DNA of 25,521 nt from positions 1 to 25,521 of IMG/VR virus record IMGVR_UViG_3300033064_002717; one strand, written 5' to 3'. This document shows positions 1 to 6,607 of the stretch, one piece after another. Source of the stretch: a virus. Within the stretch, counting starts at the first letter, position 1, and the number at the start of each line of letters is the position of its first letter. The notes beneath the pieces are model-generated. The model saw only the letters and a program-made list of their open reading frames with translations. It was not told the origin of the DNA and did no database searches. Made by a program: the position numbers and the translations under genes.

Positions 1-77
1 AGTTGCGCCGTCTCATTGACAGGGTAGACGAGCGTTTGGCCGTAGACTTCCTTCTTCTTGACTATTGCTGTTTTCAT
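1..77 (-). CDS. Small hypothetical phage protein, partial (start only)
   Basis: A leftward reading frame begins with ATG at 77 (complement) and runs off the left edge of the window after 25 codons. The visible protein begins MKTAIVKKKEVYGQTLVYPV and continues NETAQ. A purine-rich ribosome binding site (AAAGGGG, complement of about 85-91) sits 7 bases upstream. A -35/-10 pair lies behind it at 103-132. The short basic start followed by a 'VYG..L.YPV.E.A..' pattern resembles a small, roughly 50-residue protein seen in many phages and of unknown role; that resemblance is from memory. It is the only minus-strand gene seen, and it marks the divergence point with the rightward structural operon. 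Confidence 0.6.
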   Translation of the reverse strand, partial: MKTAIVKKKEVYGQTLVYPVNETAQ

Positions 78-102
78 GTTGTGCCCCTTTCTAGTTAATC
101 GC

Positions 103-132
103 ATGTTATCACATCCTATTAACTTAAGTCAA
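103..132 (-). promoter_or_regulatory. Candidate leftward promoter
   Basis: On the minus strand, TTGACT (complement of 127-132) is followed after 18 bases by TAACAT (complement of 103-108). The -10 is preceded by TGA, giving an extended -10. It points at the small leftward gene starting at 77, leaving a leader of roughly 20 bases that still contains the ribosome binding site. This fits a sigma-70-type promoter, but the -10 matches consensus at only four of six positions. Confidence 0.4.
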
Positions 133-170
133 GCGCCGAATGTCTTTTCTTTTTGCGACGTTGTGTGGTG

Positions 171-187
171 CGCTACCGCAGGTAGCG
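171..187. repeat. Inverted repeat, 7-bp arms with 3-nt loop
   Basis: CGCTACC, GCA, GGTAGCG forms a perfect 7-bp stem with a three-base loop. It lies at the left edge of the 14-bp repeat array. Its right arm overlaps the direct repeat GTAGCGTGCCACG, which returns at 284-296 on the other side of the array. Confidence 0.6.
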
Positions 188-198
188 TGCCACGCCGC

Positions 199-268
199 GC
201 CGCGCTGTGCGCGCCGCGCTGTGCGCGCCACGCTGTGCGCGCCACGCTGGGCGCGCCACGCTGGGCGC
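199..268. repeat. Five tandem 14-bp GC-rich repeats
   Basis: Five consecutive 14-base units start at 199, 213, 227, 241 and 255. The first two read GCCGCGCTGTGCGC, the third GCCACGCTGTGCGC and the last two GCCACGCTGGGCGC, so copies differ by only one or two bases. Directly repeated GTAGCGTGCCACG flanks the array at 182-194 and 284-296. A 14-base period is not a multiple of three, so the array is unlikely to be coding. It lies in the gene-free stretch between the divergent gene and the terminase operon. A protein-binding array (replication, partition or packaging) is possible but unproved. Confidence 0.85.
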
Positions 269-288
269 GCCGCACCCCTGCAAGTAGC

Positions 289-302
289 GTGCCACGTGGC
301 AC
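289..302. repeat. Perfect 14-bp palindrome
   Basis: GTGCCACGTGGCAC is its own reverse complement. It overlaps the right-hand copy of the 13-bp direct repeat that brackets the 14-bp tandem array. A dimeric DNA-binding protein site is the simplest reading. Confidence 0.7.
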
Positions 303-468
303 CCCGACCTTGTTTTTATATGCCCCGGAAGCTGCGAGTTGACGGGGATAGTTATCCGGCGCGGCTTGTCGCTGTGATTATGCGGCGCGGTGTAACTTTG
401 ATCTAACGATATGAAATCTTTAGATGTCTTGCTCTATGCTTCTATGCCACATGAGTCTTGACCCCCTC

Positions 469-498
469 CGTCTCGGTTAAGTCGTCGAGACGTATAAT
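469..498 (+). promoter_or_regulatory. Inverted repeat abutting a TATAAT box
   Basis: CGTCTCG (469-475) and CGAGACG (486-492) form a 7-bp inverted repeat with a 10-base spacer. It is immediately followed by a perfect TATAAT at 493-498. No good -35 hexamer lies 16-18 bases upstream; the TTGACC at 458-463 is 29 bases away. If it is a promoter it would need an activator bound at the dyad. Transcription would run rightward toward the small terminase. Confidence 0.3.
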
Positions 499-561
499 GC
501 CCTCCCCCCCTCCAGATTTCACCAAATCAAACCTGACTCCCATCCGGTGGTCGGCAGTGTC

Positions 562-589
562 ACACAACACGCAACACACAACACGCAAC
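562..589. repeat. 14-bp tandem doublet (ACACAACACGCAAC x2)
   Basis: ACACAACACGCAAC occurs twice head to tail at 562-575 and 576-589, followed by the partial third copy ACACGCAG. The unit differs from the GC-rich array at 199-268 but has the same 14-base period. Its strand asymmetry (purine A with C, almost no T) makes a replication-related or protein-binding role plausible. Confidence 0.7.
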
Positions 590-630
590 ACACGCAGTTG
601 TCACGTTTTTCGCGTGCTCAAAAACACTCT

Positions 631-657
631 TTGAATGTTCTTTTTCAGAACATTCAA
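631..657 (+). repeat. Strong hairpin, 11-bp stem
   Basis: TTGAATGTTCT, a five-base loop (TTTTC), then AGAACATTCAA form a perfect 11-bp inverted repeat. No T-run follows, so it is not a classical intrinsic terminator. It ends 20 bases before the candidate -35 box at 677, which suggests an operator or an RNA structure. Confidence 0.6.
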
Positions 658-676
658 GTCATAGGAAATTATTACT

Positions 677-719
677 TTGCATTACTTCCTATTTATCGTT
701 ATGATTCTCATTATGAGAA
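677..719 (+). promoter_or_regulatory. Candidate structural-operon promoter with overlapping operator
   Basis: TTGCAT (677-682) and TATGAT (700-705) are separated by exactly 17 bases, a good sigma-70-like pair. The palindrome TTCTCA-TTA-TGAGAA (705-719) starts on the last base of the -10 and covers the expected start of transcription, which is where a repressor site often lies. The transcript would enter the terminase operon about 70 bases upstream of its first start codon. A further hairpin with a three-base loop (725-732 with 736-743, one G-U pair) would lie in the leader. Confidence 0.5.
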
Positions 720-785
720 AAGTTGGTGCGACAAAGTCGCGCCAGGCTCTTGATCGTAATGCTCAAACGTTCCAGGAGACCCTCG

Positions 786-1376
786 ATGCAGATTCCCGAC
801 GACGTCGCCAAGAAGATTGTTGAGATGATCGACGCGGGTGAGCCGATGAAGTTTGCGGCGGACGCGACGGGAGTACCTATTACTATGATAGAGGAGAGTC
901 TCACGATTTGGCAGGCGCAGTTTGGGTCGACGAAGTACGACCGCGCACGGGAGGCTCTTGCACTTGCCGAGAATTCTTTCACCGCGATAGAGAAGGCGCG
1001 CAAGGCGCGTGATGCGGGCGACACGGATGGTATTTACGAGGCGTTACAGCCGGACATAGCGATGGAGGAGTGTCGGATGGCGTTGACTGATCCAGACTCG
1101 CGGGTACGGACGGCGAACATCAACAGCGCATTGAACCGGAGTGGCAAGCAGGCGATGCAGCAGATCGACGTGTACAGCCACGTTGACCGGATGACGCGTG
1201 ACGAGTTGATTGCGGCAGCTCAGGGGATGTTAGCGAAGAACCCAGACCTCGCATTGACCGATGGCTCGCGCAGCGAGTTGTCGCCCCATGACGAGGGAGG
1301 GGCAACGACCGCTCTTGACTCCGCCGACGAGATCATCGAGGCGGAGCTTGCGCCTGTACTGGAGGACGACGCATGA
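786..1376 (+). CDS. Probable small terminase subunit (DNA recognition)
   Basis: A 196-residue protein. The ATG at 786 is chosen because AGGAG at 774-778 lies 7 bases upstream; an in-frame TTG at 723 has no such signal. Residues 3-45 (IPDDVAKKIVEMIDAG then a helix-turn-helix-like stretch around FAADATGVPITMIEESL) look like a DNA-binding start. A helical middle follows, with an acidic C-terminus ending in EDDA. Small terminases bind the packaging site on phage DNA and hand it to the large subunit. The stop overlaps the start of the large terminase in ATGA, so the two are translationally coupled. The assignment rests on position, length and the putative HTH, not on a diagnostic motif. Confidence 0.6.
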   Translation: MQIPDDVAKKIVEMIDAGEPMKFAADATGVPITMIEESLTIWQAQFGSTKYDRAREALALAENSFTAIEKARKARDAGDTDGIYEALQPDIAMEECRMALTDPDSRVRTANINSALNRSGKQAMQQIDVYSHVDRMTRDELIAAAQGMLAKNPDLALTDGSRSELSPHDEGGATTALDSADEIIEAELAPVLEDDA

Positions 1377-3304
1377 ACGTGAACTTCATGTCGGACAGGC
1401 AACTGAGGGAGTTGGTAAAGACTGGCGCGATGATAGAGGCAGCGCCGATGAACTACGACCCGTTCCCGGCGCAGGACAGGGCGCACCGGTCGCAGTGTCC
1501 GATCACGTTGACTATCTGTGGAAATCGGTGTCTGCGAGGAGATCAGAAGATCGTCACTCGAGAGGGTCATGTGGCCATTGCTGATATCCAGGAAAGTCAG
1601 TTGGTATTGAGTTATTATCAAAAAGCCAATCGGTTTGTGTGGAGTCGAGCAGGTGTTCCATTCGTAAAGGGATCTGACTATCTATACCGCGTAGTTCACG
1701 AAGAAGGAGAGTTTGTTGCTCACGGACTGCACCGGATTTTTTCTTCTGAAGGTAAGTATGAACGGGTGCTTGATTTGGAAGTTGGCGACACGTTAGCAAT
1801 TTCTTCTTCGACCATTGAGGACACTGACCAGAGAGGGTTGCCTTCAGGTGGGCAGCAGGTTACCGCGATTAAGTCAATAGAGAAGTTGCGGAAAAAGGAG
1901 TGGTTCTATGATGTAACAGTAGAAGGAACTCACAATTACGTCACTTCCGACGGAACAACGTCGCATAATTCCGGAAAATCACAATTTGGATGTATGGAAT
2001 TGGTTTGGAGATTACTTGGCACTCATCCGTATAAAGAGTCGAAAGTTCCGATTAAAGCGTCGGTTGGGAGTGTCGACTTTAAAGCGGGTATTCAGGATGT
2101 GATTTTAGAAAAGTTAAGAGTTGCATTGCCGAAGCGAGTAATTAAGTCGAGTCATAAAAATTCGCAAGGGATCATCGATCGAATCGAACTCATTAATGGT
2201 TCAACGGTCGGCATGTATAGCTATGATCAACCGTCAATGAAATGGGAGGGATCGGATTCCGATTTCTGGTGGTTCGACGAGCCACCACCGCGTGATCATT
2301 ACATCGCGGCGGCTCGTGGGTTAGTCGATCGCGGTGGCGACGCGCTCTTCACGATGACGCCGCTTGCGGAGGCATGGATCCACGACGAGCTATGGATCCC
2401 TGGTGTGAAGATCGGGGATCACATCAAGGACGACATCGAGGTTGAGCACAACCAGCGGATCGAGTGTCACAACTGGTCAGCGTACGACAACCCTCACATC
2501 AACCACAACGAGCTGCGCGAGTACGAGAAGCTCTTGACTCCCGAGGAGGCAGCTACTCGGATCAGGGGGGAGTTCTCGGAACTTCTCGGACGCGTGTTCA
2601 AGCAGTTCGGCAAGAAGCAGACCATCGAGTCGTACGACTGGCCGGCAAGGTGGCCGTACATCGAGGGGTTGGATCCGCATGGGTCGAGGGCGCATGCGGT
2701 GGTACGCATCGGCGTCACGCCGAGGGAAGACCTCGTGGTGTACCTTGCGGACAAGGTCCCTGGGACGATGGAGCAGCTCGCGCATGCGATGATAGCGGGG
2801 AGGCCGACAGGCAGCTCTCCGATGACGACCGTTGCGGACACGAGCTTAAACACTGAGGATCAAGAAGCGCAGGTGAACTTGAAGGACGAGCTCGAGGAGC
2901 ACGGCGTCGAGACGGAGCCTGCGTACAAGAAGGACCAGCTCATTGCGGGACTCCACGAGATGAACAAGCGGTTCGGGCTTGCAGCGCGTGGAGAGACAGG
3001 CGGGCTGTACGTGATGGACTGCTGTGTGGACTTGATCTACGAGCTAATGCATCTGCAGTGGGACGAGAAGCGGCCTGAGAAGACGAAGGGGAAGGACGAC
3101 TTGACGGACGCCACGCGGTACGCTGTGATGCGCGATCCGATCGGCATGACGAAGGAGGGCGAGCTTCCAGAGCCGAGCAAGATTGAGACGTACGGGCACG
3201 CGGTGCAACCGAAGCCGCGACCGACGGGTAAGGAGTTCGACTATGGAGATGACGACGAGGACGACGAGCCGGCGGACGTGATGAGTATTGAAGTTCGCTA
3301 TTAA
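1373..3304 (+). CDS. terL: Terminase large subunit, interrupted by a mini-intein
   Basis: The packaging motor ATPase and nuclease that pumps DNA into the procapsid through the portal. The 643-residue precursor would be 496 residues after splicing, a usual TerL length. The Walker A motif is split: GNR at residues 50-52, then SGKS at 200-203, rejoining as GNRSGKS. Walker B is FWWFDEPP with D302 and E303. A coupling motif TMTP lies at 327-330. The RNase H-like nuclease domain shows GLDPHG (D434), VADTS (D489) and KGKDDLTDA (D576, D579). It starts in a 4-base ATGA overlap with the small terminase. By eye, base composition is GC-rich except for about 1545-2270, which covers the intein and the first 100 codons of the C-extein. 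Confidence 0.93.
   Translation: MNVNFMSDRQLRELVKTGAMIEAAPMNYDPFPAQDRAHRSQCPITLTICGNRCLRGDQKIVTREGHVAIADIQESQLVLSYYQKANRFVWSRAGVPFVKGSDYLYRVVHEEGEFVAHGLHRIFSSEGKYERVLDLEVGDTLAISSSTIEDTDQRGLPSGGQQVTAIKSIEKLRKKEWFYDVTVEGTHNYVTSDGTTSHNSGKSQFGCMELVWRLLGTHPYKESKVPIKASVGSVDFKAGIQDVILEKLRVALPKRVIKSSHKNSQGIIDRIELINGSTVGMYSYDQPSMKWEGSDSDFWWFDEPPPRDHYIAAARGLVDRGGDALFTMTPLAEAWIHDELWIPGVKIGDHIKDDIEVEHNQRIECHNWSAYDNPHINHNELREYEKLLTPEEAATRIRGEFSELLGRVFKQFGKKQTIESYDWPARWPYIEGLDPHGSRAHAVVRIGVTPREDLVVYLADKVPGTMEQLAHAMIAGRPTGSSPMTTVADTSLNTEDQEAQVNLKDELEEHGVETEPAYKKDQLIAGLHEMNKRFGLAARGETGGLYVMDCCVDLIYELMHLQWDEKRPEKTKGKDDLTDATRYAVMRDPIGMTKEGELPEPSKIETYGHAVQPKPRPTGKEFDYGDDDEDDEPADVMSIEVRY
1529..1969 (+). mobile_element. 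Mini-intein in the TerL P-loop (147 residues, no homing endonuclease)
   Basis: A protein-splicing element inserted in frame between R52 and S200 of the precursor. Block A starts with Cys1 (CLRGDQKIVTREG). Block B is degenerate around residues 61-71, with His68 kept. Block F is EWFYDVTVEGTHNYV (intein residues 124-138). Block G ends in SHN, giving penultimate His146 and terminal Asn147, followed by Ser as the +1 nucleophile. At 147 residues only the splicing (Hint) domain fits and there is no room for a LAGLIDADG or HNH endonuclease, so it cannot home by itself. Removal restores GNRSGKS, so TerL should be inactive as an ATPase until splicing occurs. The block B position usually held by Thr is His here (HGLH). 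Confidence 0.92.
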
Positions 3305-3315
3305 AGGAGAACGCT

Positions 3316-5565
3316 ATGGGTAGACCGAAGAAGGTACAGACGCAGTTGGTTGATCTTGGAGTTGACCCGATCGACTTGCAACCGAAGGGGATCAGCTTCG
3401 ACGAGGACGAGCTGATGCGTTGGTTCGACAAGAAGATCAACTCGATGGAGGACGATCGCGATCAGTGGTTAGCGCGCAGGAAGCGGTACTTGCTGCAGTG
3501 GGACGACTTCATCACACCGGGGCGGAAGGGTCCATGGCCGGGCGCTGCGAACTTCCGAGTGCCGGTCACGCTCTGGATCTTGAAGCAGATGCATGCGCGC
3601 TTCATGGCGGCTCTGATGGGCGACGGGCAGGGTTGGTTGATCGTGCCGCAGGAGAAGCTTGATCGCAAGAAGGTAGAGCGGATCGATGCAACGATGCGAT
3701 GGGCGATCAACAGCTACTCGAACGAGCGACGCGGCATTCGGCTTACGATCGACGACTGGGTCTGGAACATGCTCGTCGACGGTTGGTCTGTCATGAAGCG
3801 GCAGTGGACGCAGAAGTTCCAGAAGATCTCGTTGACTGCTGAGGAGATGCGGGTCTTCAACGAGAGCCGTGACGACGGAGAGGTGTTGACGAACCTGGTA
3901 CAGATCATGCCTACGTTCGACGGGCCTGGGGTTGAGGTGTTGCAGTCGGAGGACATCCTATTCCCTGGCAAGATGATCGACCCGAGCAACCTGAACGAGC
4001 CGGAGCTCGTAACGCACACGATACCGATGTCGGAGGGCGACATCAAGCTACGCGGCGTACGCAAGTTATGGTCTCAGGATAAGGTAGACAAGATCTTGAA
4101 GAACGGGAAGTTGGAACCGTCCACGGAGACGCTTGGCAACTCAGGAGCTCTTGACGTGAAGCGGTTCAAGGACGCGCTTCAGGGTGTCGACACGATCGAC
4201 AGTGCCGAACCGAGTGAGGAGTATTGCACGCATGAGTTGTACGTGCGGAAGGACGTCGACAACGACGGGTTCGAAGAGGACTTGGTGTTCTGGTACAACG
4301 CGAAGGCTCGAGTGATCGCGAGATGGACGACGCTTGATCGGATCAGTCCGCACTTGCTTGAGCGACCGTTGCACAAGACCGACCTTGGCCGAAGGCCAGG
4401 TCGTGCCTACTCGAAGGGAATCGTGGAGGAGATGTACCCGATCCAGAACGAGGTTGATGCGATGCACAACCAACGGATCGACTTCGGTACGATCGCGAGC
4501 ATCCCGTTCTTCTTCTACAAGCCGCGCACAGGTATGAAGAAGGAGCGCATCACGCTTCGTCCTGGACAGGGCATTCCACTCAACAACCCGCAGCAGGACG
4601 TGTACATCCCGAACTTCCGAGGCGCGACTGCGTTCGGGAATCAGGAAGAGGAGAGGCTCTTGCAGTACGCCGAGCGAGTTGCTGCACTCGGACCGCTTGC
4701 GGCTGGTCAGGCACCGACTCCTGCAGGCCCTGCGTCTACCGCTACCGGCATCACGTCGTTGCTGGCGCAATCGAACATCGTGCTGGATGTTGGATTGAAG
4801 CACGTGCAGCATTCGTACGAGCAGTACCTCAAGGGGTTGCATGCGGACTTGAGCATGAAGATGCCGGACGGTCTTGAGTTCCGACTCCTTGGCTCGAAGG
4901 GTGAAGAGCTGTTCGATGAGAAGGGTGATCAGTTAACGGCGAAGTCAAGTCGGTTAGACATCTTCGCATCGTTGGACTTCACGTTACTTGCGAACTCGCA
5001 GACGTTGAATCGCGAGGTAGTGAAGCAAGACGCGCTCTTGATGGCGCAGACGCTCTTCAACCCGATGAACATCCAGGCTGGGATCATAACGCCTGAGAAC
5101 ATCTACAACATCAACAAGAACATCTTAACTACACGCGGCACGCTTGACGTCGACTCGTTCATCACGAACCCGCAACAGAACGAACGACCGTTGTCCATAT
5201 ATAATGAAGTAGCGTTGGTGTTACAGGGCGACATGCCTCGCATCATCATGGGCGATGATCACGATGGGAAGATCAAAGCGTTGACTACGTTCGTTGAAGG
5301 CCCTGTTTTTCAGCAGATGCTTTCGGACGGTAGGGCGAGCGGCGAAACGCAGAAGTTATTTGAGAGGGTGATTAAGAAACACGAGGACGTACAGAAGGCA
5401 GTGCAGGCACAGGCGATGCAAGCGAACGTGACTGGTCAACAGGTGTCACCGACGTTGGGTGCTCGCATGACAGGGGAAGTTGCGCAACAGCAGGGCCAGG
5501 GGTTGGCACAAGCGGAACAGCAGCAAGGAGCGGACCCGGGGACAATACCGTTACCTGGGGAATAG
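3316..5565 (+). CDS. Portal protein
   Basis: A 749-residue protein directly after the large terminase, with AAAGGAG 7 bases before the ATG. Portals form the dodecameric ring at one capsid vertex that docks terminase and the neck. The length and the pattern (acidic helical start, WPGAANFRVPVTLWILKQMH at about residues 73-92, a central FWYNAKARVIARW beta segment, long helical region, Gln-rich tail) fit large portals of short-tailed phages. The C-terminal 60 residues are rich in Gln and Ala and end TIPLPGE. That ending resembles FPLPGDG at the start of the scaffold-like protein two genes downstream. The family call rests on position, size and general pattern. Confidence 0.82.
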   Translation: MGRPKKVQTQLVDLGVDPIDLQPKGISFDEDELMRWFDKKINSMEDDRDQWLARRKRYLLQWDDFITPGRKGPWPGAANFRVPVTLWILKQMHARFMAALMGDGQGWLIVPQEKLDRKKVERIDATMRWAINSYSNERRGIRLTIDDWVWNMLVDGWSVMKRQWTQKFQKISLTAEEMRVFNESRDDGEVLTNLVQIMPTFDGPGVEVLQSEDILFPGKMIDPSNLNEPELVTHTIPMSEGDIKLRGVRKLWSQDKVDKILKNGKLEPSTETLGNSGALDVKRFKDALQGVDTIDSAEPSEEYCTHELYVRKDVDNDGFEEDLVFWYNAKARVIARWTTLDRISPHLLERPLHKTDLGRRPGRAYSKGIVEEMYPIQNEVDAMHNQRIDFGTIASIPFFFYKPRTGMKKERITLRPGQGIPLNNPQQDVYIPNFRGATAFGNQEEERLLQYAERVAALGPLAAGQAPTPAGPASTATGITSLLAQSNIVLDVGLKHVQHSYEQYLKGLHADLSMKMPDGLEFRLLGSKGEELFDEKGDQLTAKSSRLDIFASLDFTLLANSQTLNREVVKQDALLMAQTLFNPMNIQAGIITPENIYNINKNILTTRGTLDVDSFITNPQQNERPLSIYNEVALVLQGDMPRIIMGDDHDGKIKALTTFVEGPVFQQMLSDGRASGETQKLFERVIKKHEDVQKAVQAQAMQANVTGQQVSPTLGARMTGEVAQQQGQGLAQAEQQQGADPGTIPLPGE

Positions 5566-5581
5566 CGAAGAGGGGGTGTGT

Positions 5582-5872
5582 ATGTCAGTTGAAGATGAAA
5601 AGGTGAAAGAGTTCGGTGTAGCGTTAAACGAGCTCGAGGGAAACGTTCATTGGGATAAGTTCAAGGAGATGCTTGAAGTGAACGCTGCAGAGTTGAAGGG
5701 AGAGATTGTAGAGCTTGATCATCTCGATAGTGACTTCGAGAAGGAAGTTATTTTCAGGAAGGGCATGATTGATTGTATCACGAGTTTGTTTATTCAAATT
5801 GAAACGTACTTACAACAACATTTAGAAGAGGAGGCACAGGATGACACAGGATCAATTCCCATTACCGGGTGA
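5582..5872 (+). CDS. Small acidic helical protein of unknown function
   Basis: A 96-residue protein. The ATG at 5582 is chosen because AGAGGGGG lies 5 bases upstream and because an earlier in-frame start at 5480 would run through the portal gene. It is acidic and almost all helical (many Glu and Lys, no Cys cluster), ending DDTGSIPITG. It overlaps the start of the scaffold-like gene by 32 bases. A role as a scaffold or portal helper is possible from its place between them. I do not recognise the family. Confidence 0.7.
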   Translation: MSVEDEKVKEFGVALNELEGNVHWDKFKEMLEVNAAELKGEIVELDHLDSDFEKEVIFRKGMIDCITSLFIQIETYLQQHLEEEAQDDTGSIPITG

Positions 5873-6545
5873 TGGGCAGAACAACAATAAAGCTCCGGCA
5901 GATAATAAGACAGCAGAAGATCAACCGAAGAGTGATGCGGACATATTGAAGGTTAACGCTCGCATTGATGACATCGCGAATAAGTTCGATCGTATGATTG
6001 ATGTCACGCAGAGTTTGGCGAACAGGCAAGTTGCTGCGCCAGTCGTACAAGTGACTCCGTCTTCGACGGAGCCACAGGAAAGTTTCGCGGATAAACTTGA
6101 TGCGGATCCGGAGTCTGCGATTGAAGCGTTGGCTGATAAGCGGATTGAGGAAAAACTCAATGCTCATAACATGACGATCGAAACGAAGCAGCTTCAAGAC
6201 AAGTACGACAACAAAGCGTATGACATGTTTCCTGATTTACACGACAAGTCTTCGCAGATGTATAAGAAGACGTCGGAGGTCATTGCCAGCATGAAGACGA
6301 CTGATCCGAAAGCGGAACAGAGACCTGACCTTGTATGGGTTGCGGCGAATGTTGCGATGAACAAGATGAGTGCGAGTCCGGTCCCGGCGAACGACTCACG
6401 TCGCAATGAAGTGATCCGCGAGTCTTCGCTTGAGGGTGGTCGTCAGTCGAACGTTCAGCGCGGCGGCGCAGATGGACAAGTAAGTGATAATCAAAAGAAA
6501 TTTGCTTCGCTGTGGGGTTGTCCCGTGGATGTTTACAAGAAGTAA
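5841..6545 (+). CDS. Scaffold-like capsid assembly protein
   Basis: A 234-residue hydrophilic protein with GAGGAGG 6 bases before the start. The N-terminus (MTQDQFPLPGDGQNNNKAPA) is low-complexity. It is followed by a helical, probably coiled-coil region at about residues 30-60, a Pro/Thr/Ser linker, a second charged helical region and a basic C-terminus ending FASLWGCPVDVYKK. Scaffolding proteins guide capsid assembly and then leave or are degraded. This one has the expected place (between portal and major capsid) and composition (charged, disordered ends, basic C-terminus). No protease motif is visible. Confidence 0.6.
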   Translation: MTQDQFPLPGDGQNNNKAPADNKTAEDQPKSDADILKVNARIDDIANKFDRMIDVTQSLANRQVAAPVVQVTPSSTEPQESFADKLDADPESAIEALADKRIEEKLNAHNMTIETKQLQDKYDNKAYDMFPDLHDKSSQMYKKTSEVIASMKTTDPKAEQRPDLVWVAANVAMNKMSASPVPANDSRRNEVIRESSLEGGRQSNVQRGGADGQVSDNQKKFASLWGCPVDVYKK

Positions 6546-6595
6546 AATTATCAAAATGATAATTTTATTTGACAAACGATTCTCAAATTGAGAAT
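6544..6595 (+). promoter_or_regulatory. Two helically phased palindromes upstream of the next gene
   Basis: The first palindrome has 10-bp arms: AAAATTATCA, AAA, TGATAATTTT (6544-6566). The second is ATTCTCA, AAT, TGAGAAT (6579-6595). Their 15-bp cores (6548-6562 and 6580-6594) are 32 bases apart, about three helical turns, and share TT(A/C)TCA-N3-TGA(T/G)AA. TTGACA, a perfect -35 hexamer, lies between them (6569-6574), with GAATAT 17 bases further on. Such a promoter would start transcription after the ribosome binding site of the next gene, so RNA hairpins acting on that site or on transcript processing are equally possible. Confidence 0.5.
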
Positions 6596-6607
6596 ATGGA
6601 GGCAATA

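Noticed and set aside
199-268. CRISPR array
   Set aside because: Units are 14 bp and contiguous, with no spacers.
58-406. Two overlapping plus-strand frames of 88-94 codons
   Set aside because: They run through the 14-bp tandem repeats, giving Arg/Ala/Cys-rich low-complexity protein; the starts are TTG or lack a ribosome binding site.
458-498. TTGACC plus TATAAT as a standard promoter
   Set aside because: The spacing is 29 bases, too long for a sigma-70 promoter; only the TATAAT with its adjacent dyad is kept, at low confidence.
689-1024. Minus-strand frame of 111 codons
   Set aside because: Antisense to the small terminase gene, no ribosome binding site, and a composition typical of a shadow frame.
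1373-3304. Frameshift or gene fusion in the large terminase
   Set aside because: The extra 147 residues have intein splice-site residues at both ends and removal restores Walker A exactly.
4141-4842. 233-codon minus-strand frame
   Set aside because: Antisense to the portal gene, whose motifs and coding pattern are continuous through the region; no ribosome binding site.
5200-5205. TATAAT inside the portal gene
   Set aside because: No -35 hexamer at the right distance; it lies within coding sequence.
6569-6597. TTGACA/GAATAT as a promoter for the gene at 6608
   Set aside because: The expected start of transcription would fall after the ribosome binding site, leaving a leaderless message; kept only as part of the palindrome entry.
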